A stretch of DNA of 64,000 nt from a beta proteobacterium AAP99 (GCA_001295775.1 LJIA01000009.1:42216-106215); one strand, 5' to 3'. Positions 44,194 through 54,059 are shown, counted from the first letter of the stretch. The notes: generated by a model not told the origin, from the letters alone. A program made the numbers and translations.

Positions 44194-44549
44194 GCGCTCT
44201 GGTGGATGCCATCGACTGGACCACGGTCTATCTGATCGTGGCGATTCTGGGCATCACCGTGGCCAGCGTGGTCACGCGCGCCAGCTTCTGGATCCTGCCG
44301 GCGAGCTTCGAGCTGCCCGGCCGGGTGGAGCGGGCGCTGCGCTATGCGCCGGCCTGCGCACTGGCCGGCATCATCTTCCCCGAGGTCTTCGTGCGTGGCG
44401 GGCAGCTCATGCTCACGCCGGAGAACCTGCGCATCTGGGCCGTGCTGGCCGCGGCGGCGGTGTTTCTCATCAAGCGCAACATGCTGCTGATGATCGGCGT
44501 GGGCATGGGCGTGTTCACGGCCCTGCGCCTGGGGCTGCCGCTGCTGTGA
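44190..44549 (+). CDS. azlD: AzlD-family transport subunit
   Basis: A 119-residue protein with four hydrophobic helices, starting at GTG 44190, which overlaps the azlC stop by 4 bp (GTGA). The blocks YLIVAILGITVASVVTRASF, RALRYAPACALAGIIFPEVF and VGMGVFTALRLGL match AzlD. It is the small partner of AzlC. Calling the start at GTG is needed because the frame is open far upstream in a shadow of azlC. Confidence 0.92.
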   Translation: MSALVDAIDWTTVYLIVAILGITVASVVTRASFWILPASFELPGRVERALRYAPACALAGIIFPEVFVRGGQLMLTPENLRIWAVLAAAAVFLIKRNMLLMIGVGMGVFTALRLGLPLL

Positions 44550-44627
44550 GAGCTGCTGCACTCCAGCCCGCGATCAACAGATAAACATCATTTTCGGACA
44601 GAAATCGGCAGGAATGCCGCTCCCCGG

Positions 44628-44677
44628 CTTTCCGCATGTGCTGCGCGGATCTCGGGGTATTTCTGCCTTGAAATCAG
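44628..44677 (+). repeat. Second interspersed repeat family, copy 2
   Basis: CTTTCCGCATGTGCTGCGCG, then GATCTCGGGGTATTTCTGCC and TTGAAATCAG, matching copy 1 at 8751-8801. It lies in the gap between azlD and the convergent YgjP-type gene. Confidence 0.6.
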
Positions 44678-44720
44678 TCTGAAAAGAGGCTGTTTCGGCC
44701 AAGAATGAGCCGAAATGCCC

Positions 44721-45548
44721 TCAGAACTGCGGCAGCGGCTGCTGGGCCGCGTCGCGCAGGGCGCGGCGGGCCTGCTCGAAGCCAGGCAGCACGCTTTCCA
44801 CCACCTGCCAGAAGCGCGGGCTGTGGTTCATCTCGCGCAGGTGCGCCAGCTCGTGGGCGATCACGTAGTCGATCACGTCCGGCCCGAAGTGCACCAGCCG
44901 CCAGTGCAGGCGGATCTTGCCGTCGCTGGTGGCGCTGCCCCAGCGCGTGCTGGCCGATGACAGCTTGAGCTGGCTGATCTTCACGCCGAGTTGCTGCTCG
45001 AAGACCGGGATGCGCTCGGCGTAGATGCGCAGGGCCTCGGTTTGCAGCCAGCCCTGCACGGTGTCCTTGATGCGCTGCTCGCTGGCGTCCTCGGGCAGGG
45101 CCAGCAGCAGCGTCTCCTGGCCGAACATGCCCAGCTGCAGGCGCGTGACCGGCGTGCCGCTGCCCAGGGCCACGGTGATCGTGCGGCCCAGATAGGGCAG
45201 GGTGGTGCCGTGCTCCCACTTGGTGGTGTGCACCACCATGCGGGCGCGGCGCGCCTGCCATTCGGCCAGCTTGTCCAGAATCCAGCGCTGCCGCTCATGC
45301 AGGGCCTGCTCGATGTCGCGCAGCAGCACCCAGCGCGGCGCGCTCACGGACAGGCCGCGATCATCGATGGTGAAGCCGATGGTGCGGCGCTTGCCGCGCT
45401 TGAGCGTGTACTCCACCACGTTGCCGCCAAAGGTGATGAGGCGCGCATTGGGGTCGCGCTGACCATCGGCGGTTTTGGGGGGAGGGGCGTCCTGCGCGCC
45501 GAAATCGAGCGCGAACTGGGTGGGTTCAGAGGACGCGGAGGGCTTCAT
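44721..45548 (-). CDS. YgjP/SprT-like M48-superfamily metal-dependent hydrolase
   Basis: A 275-residue protein from ATG 45548. The zinc motif HELAHLREMNHSPRFW near residue 238 fits the DUF45/YgjP family (HELxH...NHSxxFW). Upstream blocks RKRRTIGFTIDDRGLSVSAP-like (here LKRGKRRTIGFTIDD) and RWGSATSDGKIRLHWRLVHF agree. The predicted activity is zinc-dependent peptidase; the role is unknown. The first 30 residues are a non-conserved tail. Confidence 0.93.
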   Translation of the reverse strand: MKPSASSEPTQFALDFGAQDAPPPKTADGQRDPNARLITFGGNVVEYTLKRGKRRTIGFTIDDRGLSVSAPRWVLLRDIEQALHERQRWILDKLAEWQARRARMVVHTTKWEHGTTLPYLGRTITVALGSGTPVTRLQLGMFGQETLLLALPEDASEQRIKDTVQGWLQTEALRIYAERIPVFEQQLGVKISQLKLSSASTRWGSATSDGKIRLHWRLVHFGPDVIDYVIAHELAHLREMNHSPRFWQVVESVLPGFEQARRALRDAAQQPLPQF

Positions 45549-45648
45549 CGAACGCGAGGCCGGACACCTGGAGCGGGAAGCCGTAAGTATATCGGCGGGG
45601 TGCGCGCCACTGAGCCTCGCACACCCTGCCCGCGTGGAGACGTGGCAC

Positions 45649-45678
45649 AAAAACAAAAAACGCCCCGGGTGGGGCGTT
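45649..45678 (-). terminator. Rho-independent terminator of the outer-membrane protein gene
   Basis: On the minus strand AACGCCCC and GGGGCGTT form an 8-bp stem with a 4-nt loop, followed by TTTTTTGTTTTTG. It lies 21 bp past the stop of the gene at 45699. Confidence 0.9.
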
Positions 45679-45698
45679 TGCTCAGCGTCGGGCGATGC

Positions 45699-46181
45699 TC
45701 AGAACTTGAACTCGAGGCCCACGTTGAACTGGTCGGCGTCCTTGGCCACGGAGGTGTACTCGCCGCGCAGGGTCAGCTGGCGGTTGAGCTGGTGGCGCAG
45801 GCCGAAGCCGAAGATCGCGCGGTCGTCGGCGCTGCAGCGGCGGCCCACGCCGCAGTCGGCGTCGTTGAAGCCGTAGCCCACGCGCAGGTAGCCGCTGGTC
45901 TGGTTGTTGAAGGGCAGGATGCCCAGCGCAGAGATCTGGAATGCATTCAGGTCCACGCCGCCAAAGCTGCCCAGACGGCGCAGCGCCACTTCGCCGGCCA
46001 GGTTGGTATTGATGCGGTAGCCCAGGAAGGCACCGAAGCCGACTTCGCTGTCGGCGCCGGAGAGGTCGGTGATGCCCAGATCGATGCCGCCGTAGGGGCC
46101 AACGTCATTGGCCAGGGCCGGCGCAGCGGCGCCAAGGGCCAGGGCAGAACTCAGGGCGAGGAGCGAAAGGGTCTTCTTCAT
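45699..46181 (-). CDS. Small outer-membrane beta-barrel protein
   Basis: A 160-residue protein from ATG 46181. A signal peptide (MKKTLSLLALSSALALGAAA, cleavage near ALA-ND) is followed by alternating strands with Gly and aromatic residues (GPYGGIDLGITDLSG, LGYRINTNLAGEVALRRLG) and a C-terminal Phe (VGLEFKF), the outer-membrane sorting signal. This fits the eight-stranded OmpA-like/OMP_b-brl porin family. Two Cys (DADCGVGRRCS) may bridge in a loop. Function beyond the barrel is unknown. Confidence 0.9.
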   Translation of the reverse strand: MKKTLSLLALSSALALGAAAPALANDVGPYGGIDLGITDLSGADSEVGFGAFLGYRINTNLAGEVALRRLGSFGGVDLNAFQISALGILPFNNQTSGYLRVGYGFNDADCGVGRRCSADDRAIFGFGLRHQLNRQLTLRGEYTSVAKDADQFNVGLEFKF

Positions 46182-46377
46182 GGTGTCTTGGGGTCTGAAA
46201 GTGCTGCATGTACAGCGGAGCGCCAATGGTCTCAAACCTGCGCGCCGCAACCGGCTGCAGGGGCGTTCAAGATGTAAAGAGACTTTTCGCCGTGAGCGAT
46301 TGCGCGACGGGCGCTTGCAATTGCACGCTTTGCCGAGCCGCGGGCGGCCGCACCTGCCGCGCGTGCGCTGCGCTGGG

Positions 46378-47154
46378 TCAGGCGGCGCTGGCGGGGCGCG
46401 AGGTCTGCACCTCCGGGGCCGCCTTGGCGTAGCGGTGCGGCGCCAGCACGCGCATCTCGGCCTCGATCCAGTCCTCGGTGGCCTGGGTGAGGCTTTCCAT
46501 CGTGTGGCCCTCGGGGCGGATGATCGGCCCCACGCTCACGGTGATGGTGCCCGGCGTCTTGATGAAGGCATTGCGCGGCCAGCACTCGCCGCTGTTCAGC
46601 GCAATCGGCAGCACCGGCAGGCCCAGACGCAGCGCCAGGCGCGCGCCGCCGGTCTTGTAGGGCTTGTAGCGGCCGGGCAGGGTGCGCGTCCCTTCCGGGA
46701 AGAAGATCACCCAGCGGCCTTCTGCGGCCTTGCGGCGGCCCTGCGTGACGATCTGCTCGAAGGCCTCCGCGCCGCGGCTGCGGTTGATGGCGATCATGTC
46801 CAGCAGCGCCAGCCCCCAGCCGAAGAAGGGCAGCCAGTTCAGCTCGCGCTTGTAGACAAAGCACAGCTCGTGCGGGAAGTAGCCCGGCAGAAAGCAGGTC
46901 TCCCAGGCACTCTGGTGCTTGGCCAGGATGATGCAGGGCGTCTCCGGGATGTTCTCCCAGCCCTTCTTCTGCCAGCGGATGCCCAGAAACCACGAGGCAA
47001 ACCAGGTGGAGAACTTGGGCCAGGCCATCGTGATCTTGTAGCGCGTGCTCACCGGCAGCGGAAAGCACAGCACGCACAGGACGATGTAGACGCTGATGGA
47101 GGCCGTGCAGATCAGCACGTACAGCAGCGAGCGGATGAAGTAGATGGCGCGCAT
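46378..47154 (-). CDS. 1-acylglycerol-3-phosphate O-acyltransferase (PlsC family)
   Basis: A 258-residue membrane-bound acyltransferase of phospholipid synthesis. An N-terminal hydrophobic helix (about 8-32) precedes the catalytic motif KHQSAWET (the His-x4-acidic motif), then ELNWLPFFGWGL and FPEGTRTLPG for substrate binding, and GLPVLPIALNSG. The start at ATG 47154 is chosen by homology. It lies next to the GNAT and glyS genes, near the usual position of plsC in Burkholderiales; the gmhB gene often found between glyS and plsC is absent here. Confidence 0.93.
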   Translation of the reverse strand: MRAIYFIRSLLYVLICTASISVYIVLCVLCFPLPVSTRYKITMAWPKFSTWFASWFLGIRWQKKGWENIPETPCIILAKHQSAWETCFLPGYFPHELCFVYKRELNWLPFFGWGLALLDMIAINRSRGAEAFEQIVTQGRRKAAEGRWVIFFPEGTRTLPGRYKPYKTGGARLALRLGLPVLPIALNSGECWPRNAFIKTPGTITVSVGPIIRPEGHTMESLTQATEDWIEAEMRVLAPHRYAKAAPEVQTSRPASAA

Positions 47155-47164
47155 GGGGCGTGGT

Positions 47165-47776
47165 TCAAACAACTTCGGGTGAGCCGGCGGCGCGCAGGGC
47201 CAGCCAATCCTCGCGCGTGAGGCCGAAGAGAATGGTGTCCGACAGCGCCCCGGCGGCGTTGCGGCGCTCGTTGCGGATGTAGGCCTCCTGCGTGAAGCCG
47301 GCGCGTGCAGGCACGTTCGCGCTGCGCACATTGGCCGCGTCGCAGGTGATGTACAGGCGCTGCGCCTGCAGATGCTCGAAGCCGAACTTCACCAGCAGGC
47401 GTGTGGCGTCCGTCACCAGCCCCTTGCCCTGAAAGGCCGGCGAGATCCAGTAGCCGATCATCAGCTTGGGCACGGACCAGTCCGGCTCATGCAGGCCGCA
47501 GGCTCCGGCAAAGGCGCCGGTGGCGGCATCGCGGATGATGAAGACGAAGTCCTCGCGCTTGATCCACTGCGCCTGCATCTTGCGCACATAGCGCTCGCCT
47601 TGCAGCGGGTCGTCCCAATCCTTGACCCAGGGCATCCAGGGCGCCAGGTGCTCGCGGCTGGCCAGCACGCACTCGCGCAGCGCGGCAGCGTCGGCATCCG
47701 TGTAGGCCTGCAGGCTGGCCTGCTTGCCGGTCAGGGCCGTGGGCAGGGTGAGGAGCAGGGGTTCGATCGTGCTCAT
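47165..47776 (-). CDS. GNAT-family N-acetyltransferase (RimJ/RimL type)
   Basis: A 203-residue acetyltransferase from ATG 47776. The acetyl-CoA-binding motif is seen in GYWISPAFQGKGLVTDATRL, and the C-terminal RLYITCDAANVRSANVPARAGF fits the RimJ/RimL subgroup, which acetylates ribosomal-protein N-termini or other amines. The real target is unknown. It starts 5 bp after the glyS stop and ends 10 bp before the PlsC gene, so the three are one transcription unit. Confidence 0.93.
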   Translation of the reverse strand: MSTIEPLLLTLPTALTGKQASLQAYTDADAAALRECVLASREHLAPWMPWVKDWDDPLQGERYVRKMQAQWIKREDFVFIIRDAATGAFAGACGLHEPDWSVPKLMIGYWISPAFQGKGLVTDATRLLVKFGFEHLQAQRLYITCDAANVRSANVPARAGFTQEAYIRNERRNAAGALSDTILFGLTREDWLALRAAGSPEVV

Positions 47777-47781
47777 GGGCC

Positions 47782-49857
47782 TCAAACCGCCAGCTTCGAC
47801 AGATCCGCCACGCGGTTCATGGCTTCGTGCAGCTGCTTGAGCAGGGCCAGGCGGTTGTTGCGCAGGGCGGCTTCGTCGGCGTTCACCATCACGCCGTCAA
47901 AGAAGGCGTCCACCGGGGCGCGCAGGCTGGCCAGCTCGCGCAGGCTGGCGGTGTATTCGCCGTTGGCAAAGAGCTTGTCGGCAATCGGCGTGGCGCCGTG
48001 CATGGCCGCGTGCAGGGCTTGTTCGGCGGGTTCCTTGAGCAGTGCCGCATCCACGCCGCCGGGCACCTCGCCCTCGGCCTTCTTGAGAATGTTGCCGATG
48101 CGCTTGTTGGCGGCGGCCAGCGCCTGGGACTCGGGCAGCGCAGCGAAGGCGCGCACGGCTTCGAGGCGGCGCGGGATGTCGCCCCATCGGTTCGGGCGCA
48201 GGCTGATGACGGCGTCCACTTCCTGGGCGCTGTAGCCCTGCTCGCGCAGTGCACCCACCAGGCGGTCGTACACGAAGGTGAGCAGATCGGCCTGCGCGGT
48301 CTCGCCCACGGTCTTGAAGGTGCCGAATGCGGCCTGAACGAGCGCCGGCACGGCCAGCGGCAGATCCTTCTCGATCAGCATGCGGATCACACCCAGCGCA
48401 TGGCGGCGCAGCGCAAAGGGGTCCTTGTCGCCGGTGGGCAGCTGGCCGATGGCAAACAGGCCGGCAAGCGTCTCCAGCTTGTCGGCCAGCGCGACGATCG
48501 TGCCGGTGGCGGTGGCGGGCAGGGCATCGCCGGCAAAGCGGGGCTGGTAGTGCTCCTTGATGGCCTCGGCCACCTCGGTGTCTTCGCCGTCGTGCAGGGC
48601 GTAGTAGCGGCCCATGATGCCCTGCAGCTCCGGGAACTCGCCCACCATGTCGGTGACGAGATCGGCCTTGGACAGCATGGCGGCGCGTTCGGCCTTCGTG
48701 GCGTCGGCCTTGAGCATCGTGGCAATGGCCTGGGCAATCGCCACCACGCGCGCATTGCGCTCACCCTGGCTGCCCAGCTTGTTGTGATAGACCACACTGG
48801 CCAGCTTGGGCAGGCGGTCTGCGAGCTTGAGCTTCTTGTCCTGCGTGAAGAAGAAGCGCGCATCGGCCAGGCGGGGGCGCACCACGCGCTCGTTGCCGCC
48901 GATGATCTGGCTCGGGTCGGTCGTCTCGATGTTGGAGACGATCAGGAAGCGGTTCGTGAGCTTGCCGTCCTTTTGCGTGGCGAAGTACTTCTGGTTGGTC
49001 TGCATCGTCAGGATCAGGCATTCCTGCGGCACTTCCAGAAATTCGCGCTCGAAGTGGCATTCATAGACCACCGGCCATTCCACCAGCGCGGTCACTTCAT
49101 CCAGCAGCGCGTCCGGCGCAATGACCTCGTCGCCCCGGCTCAGGTGCTTGAGCTGCGCCTCGATGCTCGCGCGGCGCTCGGCAAAGCTGGCCACCACCTT
49201 GCCGTGCTCGCGCAGGCTGCTGGCGTAGGTGTCGGCGCTGGCAATCACGAGTTCGTCTTCGCAGTGGAAGCGGTGGCCCAGGCTCACGTTGCCGGCCTGC
49301 AGGCCGAGCACGCTCACCGGCACCACGCTGCTGCCGTGCAGGGCAATGAGCTTGTGCGCCGGGCGCACGAAATTCACCGCCGTGCCGTCATCCCGCTCGT
49401 AGAACATCACCTTGGGAATCGGCAGCTTGGCCACGGTGTCGGTGAGCACGGCCTGCAGCGCGTCGGCCAGGGCCTGGCCCGGCGCGGTGTATTCGTGGAA
49501 CAGGGCCTCGGCCTTGCCGTCCATGGCGCGGGTGAGTTTGGGGATGTCGGCCTCGCTCAGGCCCAGGGCAGCCAGCTTCTTGAGCAGCGGCGGCTGCGGC
49601 GTGCCGTCGGCCCCCAGGGCCACGGCCACGGGCAGCACCTTGTCGCGGCGGGCTTCGTCCGGGCCCACGGCGGCCACCTGCGTGATGTGCACGGCCAGGC
49701 GGCGCGGCGTGGCGTAGGCGGTGGCCACGCTGCCGGCGGCCAGCAGCTTGCGCGCGGCCAAGCCGTCGCGCAGGCCGGCGGCAAAGGCCTCACCCAGCTT
49801 CTTCAGCGCCTTGGGCGGCAGTTCTTCGGTGAGCAGTTCAACGAGCAGGGCGTTCAT
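47782..49857 (-). CDS. glyS: Glycyl-tRNA synthetase beta subunit
   Basis: A 691-residue subunit of the alpha2-beta2 bacterial GlyRS. The start [20 protein letters not shown], the block [18 protein letters not shown], and the C-terminal DALR-like helices ([20 protein letters not shown]) are standard. It binds tRNA-Gly and completes the active enzyme with GlyQ. glyQ lies upstream, with 119 bp and a REP-like repeat in between. Confidence 0.98.
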   Translation of the reverse strand: MNALLVELLTEELPPKALKKLGEAFAAGLRDGLAARKLLAAGSVATAYATPRRLAVHITQVAAVGPDEARRDKVLPVAVALGADGTPQPPLLKKLAALGLSEADIPKLTRAMDGKAEALFHEYTAPGQALADALQAVLTDTVAKLPIPKVMFYERDDGTAVNFVRPAHKLIALHGSSVVPVSVLGLQAGNVSLGHRFHCEDELVIASADTYASSLREHGKVVASFAERRASIEAQLKHLSRGDEVIAPDALLDEVTALVEWPVVYECHFEREFLEVPQECLILTMQTNQKYFATQKDGKLTNRFLIVSNIETTDPSQIIGGNERVVRPRLADARFFFTQDKKLKLADRLPKLASVVYHNKLGSQGERNARVVAIAQAIATMLKADATKAERAAMLSKADLVTDMVGEFPELQGIMGRYYALHDGEDTEVAEAIKEHYQPRFAGDALPATATGTIVALADKLETLAGLFAIGQLPTGDKDPFALRRHALGVIRMLIEKDLPLAVPALVQAAFGTFKTVGETAQADLLTFVYDRLVGALREQGYSAQEVDAVISLRPNRWGDIPRRLEAVRAFAALPESQALAAANKRIGNILKKAEGEVPGGVDAALLKEPAEQALHAAMHGATPIADKLFANGEYTASLRELASLRAPVDAFFDGVMVNADEAALRNNRLALLKQLHEAMNRVADLSKLAV

Positions 49858-49875
49858 AGGATCTTTGAAGCTGGA

Positions 49876-49940
49876 TCAAGCATTGGCGCGGTTCTTCAGG
49901 CCAAAATGGCTGGAAACCCTTGCCAGACAAGCGGAAAGCC
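49876..49940 (+). repeat. REP-like interspersed repeat, copy G
   Basis: TCAAGCATTGGCGCGGTTCT then TCAGGCCAAAATGGCTGG and CCAGACAAGCGGAAAGCC. It lies between glyQ and glyS, inside what should be one operon, so it will be transcribed. Confidence 0.78.
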
Positions 49941-49976
49941 TTTCCAGATCTGCCCCGGAAAGGCCGCAGTTCAGTC

Positions 49977-50912
49977 TCAGGCGGCCTGGCTGAGGGTGCC
50001 ACCGTGGGAGCCGCCACCGGCGCCGCACATCGGAAAGCCCAGGCGCGCGCGGCTGTCGTAGTAGCTCTGCGCCACGGTGCGGGCCAGGTTGCGGATGCGG
50101 CCGATGTAGGCGGCGCGCTCCGTGACGGAGATGGCGCCGCGCGCATCGAGCAGGTTGAAGGTGTGGCCGCACTTGAGCACGGACTCGTAGGCCGGCAGAG
50201 CCAGCTGCGCCTCCATCAGCCGCTTGGCCTGCGCCTCGTACTCATTGAACTGGTGCAGCAGGAATTCGACGTTGCTGTGCTCGAAGTTGAAGGTGCTCTG
50301 CTCGACCTCGTTCTGGTGATACACGTCGCAGTAGGTCAGCGTGCGCTCCACGCCGCGCTCGGTCCAGCGGGTCCAGGTCAGGTCGTACACGTTCTCCACG
50401 CCCTGCAGGTACATGCACAGGCGCTCCAGGCCGTAGGTGATCTCGCCGGTGATGGGCCGGCACTCCAGGCCGCCCACCTGCTGGAAGTAGGTGAACTGCG
50501 TGACCTCCATGCCGTCCAGCCACACCTCCCAGCCCAGTCCCCAGGCGCCCAACGTGGGGTTCTCCCAGTCGTCTTCCACAAAGCGGATGTCGTGCTTGAG
50601 CGGGTCGATGCCGATGGCCTTCAGCGAGCCGAGGTACAGGTCAAGAATGTTCTCGGGCGAGGGCTTGAGCACCACCTGGTACTGGTAATAGTGCTGCAGG
50701 CGGTTGGGGTTCTCGCCGTAGCGGCCGTCCTTGGGGCGGCGGCTGGGCTGCACGTAGGCGGCGCGCCAGGGCTCCGGGCCGATGGCGCGCAGAAAGGTGT
50801 GCACATGGCTCGTACCGGCGCCCACTTCCAGATCGATGGGCTGCATGAGCGCGCAGCCGTTGTCGTTCCAGTAGGTCTGCAGGCGAAGAATGAGTTCTTG
50901 GAAGGTGACCAT
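49977..50912 (-). CDS. glyQ: Glycyl-tRNA synthetase alpha subunit
   Basis: A 311-residue catalytic subunit with the class II core: [20 protein letters not shown] at the start, then [20 protein letters not shown] and [13 protein letters not shown]. It forms glycyl-adenylate and charges tRNA-Gly with GlyS. I placed the start at ATG 50912 by homology; the open frame to 51029 runs over an inverted-repeat region. Confidence 0.98.
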   Translation of the reverse strand: MVTFQELILRLQTYWNDNGCALMQPIDLEVGAGTSHVHTFLRAIGPEPWRAAYVQPSRRPKDGRYGENPNRLQHYYQYQVVLKPSPENILDLYLGSLKAIGIDPLKHDIRFVEDDWENPTLGAWGLGWEVWLDGMEVTQFTYFQQVGGLECRPITGEITYGLERLCMYLQGVENVYDLTWTRWTERGVERTLTYCDVYHQNEVEQSTFNFEHSNVEFLLHQFNEYEAQAKRLMEAQLALPAYESVLKCGHTFNLLDARGAISVTERAAYIGRIRNLARTVAQSYYDSRARLGFPMCGAGGGSHGGTLSQAA

Positions 50913-50959
50913 GACGGTGCGCGGCGGAGATTTCTGCGAACTAGCGAGTTTACGGGCGC

Positions 50960-51155
50960 TTGGATGACCGGCCGCTGCGCGGCCATGATCTCGGCGCTTT
51001 GCGCCTTGATGACCTCGGCCTAGGGCCATTGATGACGTTCTCGAACGGCGGGCCAGCGCTGCGCACCTGCGGCGCGCAGCTTCATCGAAGCCCCTAGGGC
51101 GAGATCATTGAGGCGAGCGCAGCTCGACGACGTCATGGCCGCGCAGCGGCCGTCA
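50960..51155. repeat. Intergenic inverted-repeat element between lnt and glyQ
   Basis: GGCCGCTGCGCGGCCATGA near 50971 is mirrored by TCATGGCCGCGCAGCGGCC near 51134. Between them lies a second mirrored pair with CCTAGGG (51018 and 51094) and nearby ATTGATG/CATTGAGG. The whole could fold into one long imperfect hairpin. No protein is encoded. Confidence 0.6.
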
Positions 51156-51163
51156 TCCACCGA

Positions 51164-52732
51164 TCAAGCGGCGTCGCGAAACTCGACGTCCTCGGCGCCC
51201 CGCTTGGCCACAGCCGGCGGGGGCTGCTGGCGCCGCTCGCGAAAGCGCAGGGCCAGCAGCAGCAGGGTGAGGGCCAGCAGCGGCCAGTCGCCCACCTGCA
51301 GATACAGCGTGTCGCGCTTTTCCACGCGCAGGGTGGTGTCCAGGCTGCCCTGGGTGTTGAGCGGCAGCTCGGAGAGCACGCGGCCGGTGAGGTCGATGGC
51401 GGCCGTCACGCCCGTGTTGGTGGCGCGCAGGCTGGGGCGGCCCAGCTCAATGGAGCGCATGCGCGCAATCTGCAGGTGCTGCGGCATGGCCCAGCTGGAG
51501 CCAAACCAGGCCAGGTTGCTTACGTTGAGCAGCACGTCGGCCCGCGCGGCTTCGTCGCGCAGCTCGTTGCCAAACACGTCTTCGTAGCAGACATTGGGCA
51601 TCACCTTCACGCCCTTGACCACAAAGGGCTGCTGGTCGCTGGTGCCGCGGCCAAAGTTGCCCAGCGGCATCTTCATGGCGTCCACAAACCACTGGAAGCC
51701 CAAGGGCACAAACTCGCCAAAGGGCACCAGGTGCTGCTTGCTGTAGGCCAGCGGCAGCCGCTCGCCCCCCGGCCCGTAGCCGATCACGGCGTTGTAGGGC
51801 GTCTGCCCCACAAAGATGGGCGCGCCCACGAGCACCGTACTGCCGGTGTCGCGCGCCGCCTGGGCCAGCAGTGCATAGGCCTCGCTGAAGTTCTCGGGCG
51901 TTGTGGCAAAGGCGGTTTCAGGCAGCACGATCAGATCGGCCGGATTGGCGCGCGTGGCGCTGATGTACTCCTCCGCCGCGCGAATGATCGTGCTCTGCTC
52001 GAACTTCATGCTCTGCGGCACGTTGCCTTGCAGCAGGCGCACGGAGAGGGCGGGCAGTTTGTCGGGGGAGGCAGCGGTTTGGGTGGCTTGCGGGCGCGCG
52101 AGGATGCCTACGACAGCGCAAATCACCAAGACCAGCATCCCGCGCCAATCTCTTCTGTTACTCGTCACGCGCTCCAAACCGATGAATCCCGCCAGCAGCG
52201 CGATCACAAAGCCCGTGCCGTACACCCCAAGCACCGTGGCCCAGCCCGTGAAGACGCCATCCGTGTGCGCATACCCCGCCGCCAGCCACGGAAATCCCGT
52301 GAGAAACACCCCGCGGCCCAGAAACTCCGTCAGGAACCAGGCGCAGGCAAACACAATGGGCGACCAGCGCGTGGGCGCCGGCGCGCTCAGCCCGCGCGGC
52401 TGCCCCAGCCAGCGCGTGACAAAGGCCGTGAGCGCCGGGTAGAGCGCCATGTACGCGGCCAGCGCCACCGTGGCAAAGCCGGCCAGCGCGGCGGGCATCT
52501 CGCCAAAGGTGTGCATGGAGACATACACCCACCAGAAGCCGGTGAGAAAGTGCGTGAGCCCGAACGCAAAGCCGACCAGCGCCGCAGCCCGCAGGCCAGT
52601 GCTGGTCGCCGCCAGCCACCAGAGCACCGCCAAGGTGAAGGGCTGCAGCCACCACGCGCCCACGGGCGCAAAGCTCAGGGTCTGCAGGCCGCCAGCCGCT
52701 GCGGCCAGGGCCAATCTCAGGCCGGGCTTCAT
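51164..52732 (-). CDS. lnt: Apolipoprotein N-acyltransferase
   Basis: A 522-residue inner-membrane enzyme that adds the third acyl chain to lipoproteins. About six N-terminal helices (LQTLSFAPVGAWWLQPF is typical) precede a nitrilase-like periplasmic domain with the Glu of LPETAFATT, the Lys of KQHLVPFGEFVP and the catalytic Cys of NVCYEDVFG. The start overlaps the corC stop (ATGA), the usual corC-lnt order. The end extends to a charged tail (RFRERRQQPPPAVAKRG). Confidence 0.97.
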   Translation of the reverse strand: MKPGLRLALAAAAGGLQTLSFAPVGAWWLQPFTLAVLWWLAATSTGLRAAALVGFAFGLTHFLTGFWWVYVSMHTFGEMPAALAGFATVALAAYMALYPALTAFVTRWLGQPRGLSAPAPTRWSPIVFACAWFLTEFLGRGVFLTGFPWLAAGYAHTDGVFTGWATVLGVYGTGFVIALLAGFIGLERVTSNRRDWRGMLVLVICAVVGILARPQATQTAASPDKLPALSVRLLQGNVPQSMKFEQSTIIRAAEEYISATRANPADLIVLPETAFATTPENFSEAYALLAQAARDTGSTVLVGAPIFVGQTPYNAVIGYGPGGERLPLAYSKQHLVPFGEFVPLGFQWFVDAMKMPLGNFGRGTSDQQPFVVKGVKVMPNVCYEDVFGNELRDEAARADVLLNVSNLAWFGSSWAMPQHLQIARMRSIELGRPSLRATNTGVTAAIDLTGRVLSELPLNTQGSLDTTLRVEKRDTLYLQVGDWPLLALTLLLLALRFRERRQQPPPAVAKRGAEDVEFRDAA

Positions 52733-53625
52733 GCGGCCGGTTCGTCCTGGCTGGCGTCGTCGTTGGCCAGCGTGGGCGTGCGCTCCACGCGCAGAATGTC
52801 CACGCGTCGCGCATCGGCCCGCTGCACATGAAAACGCAGCTCGCCAATCTCCACCGCCTCGCCCACCTTGGGCACGCGGCCGAACTCGTAGGCCACCACG
52901 CCGCCGATCGTGGTGCTCGTGCCGTCGCTCAGGTCGGCGTGGAAATACTCGTTGAACTCGGCAATCGAGGTATCCGCATCCACGCGCCAGGTGCCGTCGT
53001 CCATCTGCACGATGCCGTCGTCGGCCTGCACCTCGTCGTGCTCGTCCTCGATGTCGCCGACGATCTGCTCCAGGATGTCCTCGATGGTGATCAGCCCGGC
53101 CACCTCGCCGTGCTCATTGACCACCAGCGCCATGTGCGTGCGGCCCACCCGCAGGTCGCGCAGCAGCAGATTGAGCTTGCGGGACTCCGGCACAAACATG
53201 GCCGGGCGCAGCAGCTTGCGCAGGTCCAGGCTCTCGTCGCGCGTCAGGCGCAGCAGGTCCTTGGCCAGCAGCAGGCCCACGCAGTGATCCGGATCACCCT
53301 CCACCGCCGGAAAGCGCGAGTGGCTGGTGGCGATGATCTGGTCCAGCCAGTGCTGCAGCGGCTGGGTGATGTCCACCACATCCATCTGCTGGCGCGGCAC
53401 CATGATGTCGGCCGCCGTCATCTCACCCACCGCCAGCACGCCATGCATCATGGCCAGCGCGTCATCGTCCAGCAGATCGCGCTTGTGCGCGCTGTCCAGC
53501 ACATCGGCCAGGTCTTCACGTGAATCCGGCTCGCCGCTGATCAGCGAAACCAGCCGCTCACGCAGCGAAGGACCACGGGGCAGCTTGGGCGCGCGCCGCG
53601 CGGCGGGGGAACTGGGGTCAGGCAT
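52729..53625 (-). CDS. corC: CBS-domain transporter-associated protein (CorC/YbeX)
   Basis: A 298-residue soluble protein. Two CBS domains (VGEMTAADIMVPRQQMDVVD, then VGRTHMALVVNEHGEVAGLI-type blocks) are followed by a CorC_HlyC domain (STTIGGVVAYEFGRVPKVGE). It is linked to magnesium/cobalt efflux and ribosome biogenesis in E. coli, where ybeX lies between ybeY and lnt. I placed the start at ATG 53625. Here the gene upstream is not ybeY; a cassette-like region of 6 kb separates them. Confidence 0.95.
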   Translation of the reverse strand: MPDPSSPAARRAPKLPRGPSLRERLVSLISGEPDSREDLADVLDSAHKRDLLDDDALAMMHGVLAVGEMTAADIMVPRQQMDVVDITQPLQHWLDQIIATSHSRFPAVEGDPDHCVGLLLAKDLLRLTRDESLDLRKLLRPAMFVPESRKLNLLLRDLRVGRTHMALVVNEHGEVAGLITIEDILEQIVGDIEDEHDEVQADDGIVQMDDGTWRVDADTSIAEFNEYFHADLSDGTSTTIGGVVAYEFGRVPKVGEAVEIGELRFHVQRADARRVDILRVERTPTLANDDASQDEPAA

Positions 53626-53831
53626 GGAGGGGGCCGGCTCGCGGGTGCAGCCGACGGGGGGTTCAGAAGGCCGAAAGGTTAGCGGATGCAGGTTGCGGGC
53701 ACCTTGAGAGGGTTTTTTGACGTGCAGTGAGCTGCTTGCCGTACTCATAGTGGGCAGGTGGCAGTGGTTGCCGAGTGCCGGAGCGCTGCACCAAGGGCAC
53801 ATGGAAGGGGCTGGCAGCGGGCTGAGGAACG

Positions 53832-54034
53832 GTGCCGCAGCACCCCTCGCGCACCGGCAAGCCGCCAGATAGACTTCACCAGCCTGCCGGGTTTGTGGAT
53901 TTGTTTAGTACTGCTCACGTGAACAGTGATTCGCCGCGAACCCGCACCAGTGTTAAATCTGCAGGCTGCGACGGGCTTGATTTAGACCGCAAGCGCCGGT
54001 TTTATGTCGCAGGTTTGCGGTCTATATCTAGTTA
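53832..54034 (+). repeat. Cassette-leader direct repeat, copy 1
   Basis: About 200 bp, roughly 80% identical by eye to 56702-56900. Shared blocks include GTGCCGCAG at the left end, AAGCCGCCAGATAGACTT, CTGCCGGGTTTGTGGATTTG, GCGACGGGCTTG and GGTCTATATC near the right end. GACCGCAA and TTGCGGTC form an inverted repeat before that end. The repeat finishes in GTTAGGC (54031-54037), which matches the attC/attI core GTTRRRY. It lies immediately before the first cassette gene and may be an attI-like or ancient attC site. The rest of the 434-bp gap after corC (53626-53831) holds nothing recognised. Confidence 0.75.
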
Positions 54035-54059
54035 GGCTTACTACTAATAACACTTAGCC

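Noticed and set aside
47827..50061. Very long open frame opposite glyS and the glyQ end
   Set aside because: Antisense shadow of glyS; composition is His/Gln/Gly-rich and has no recognisable protein features.
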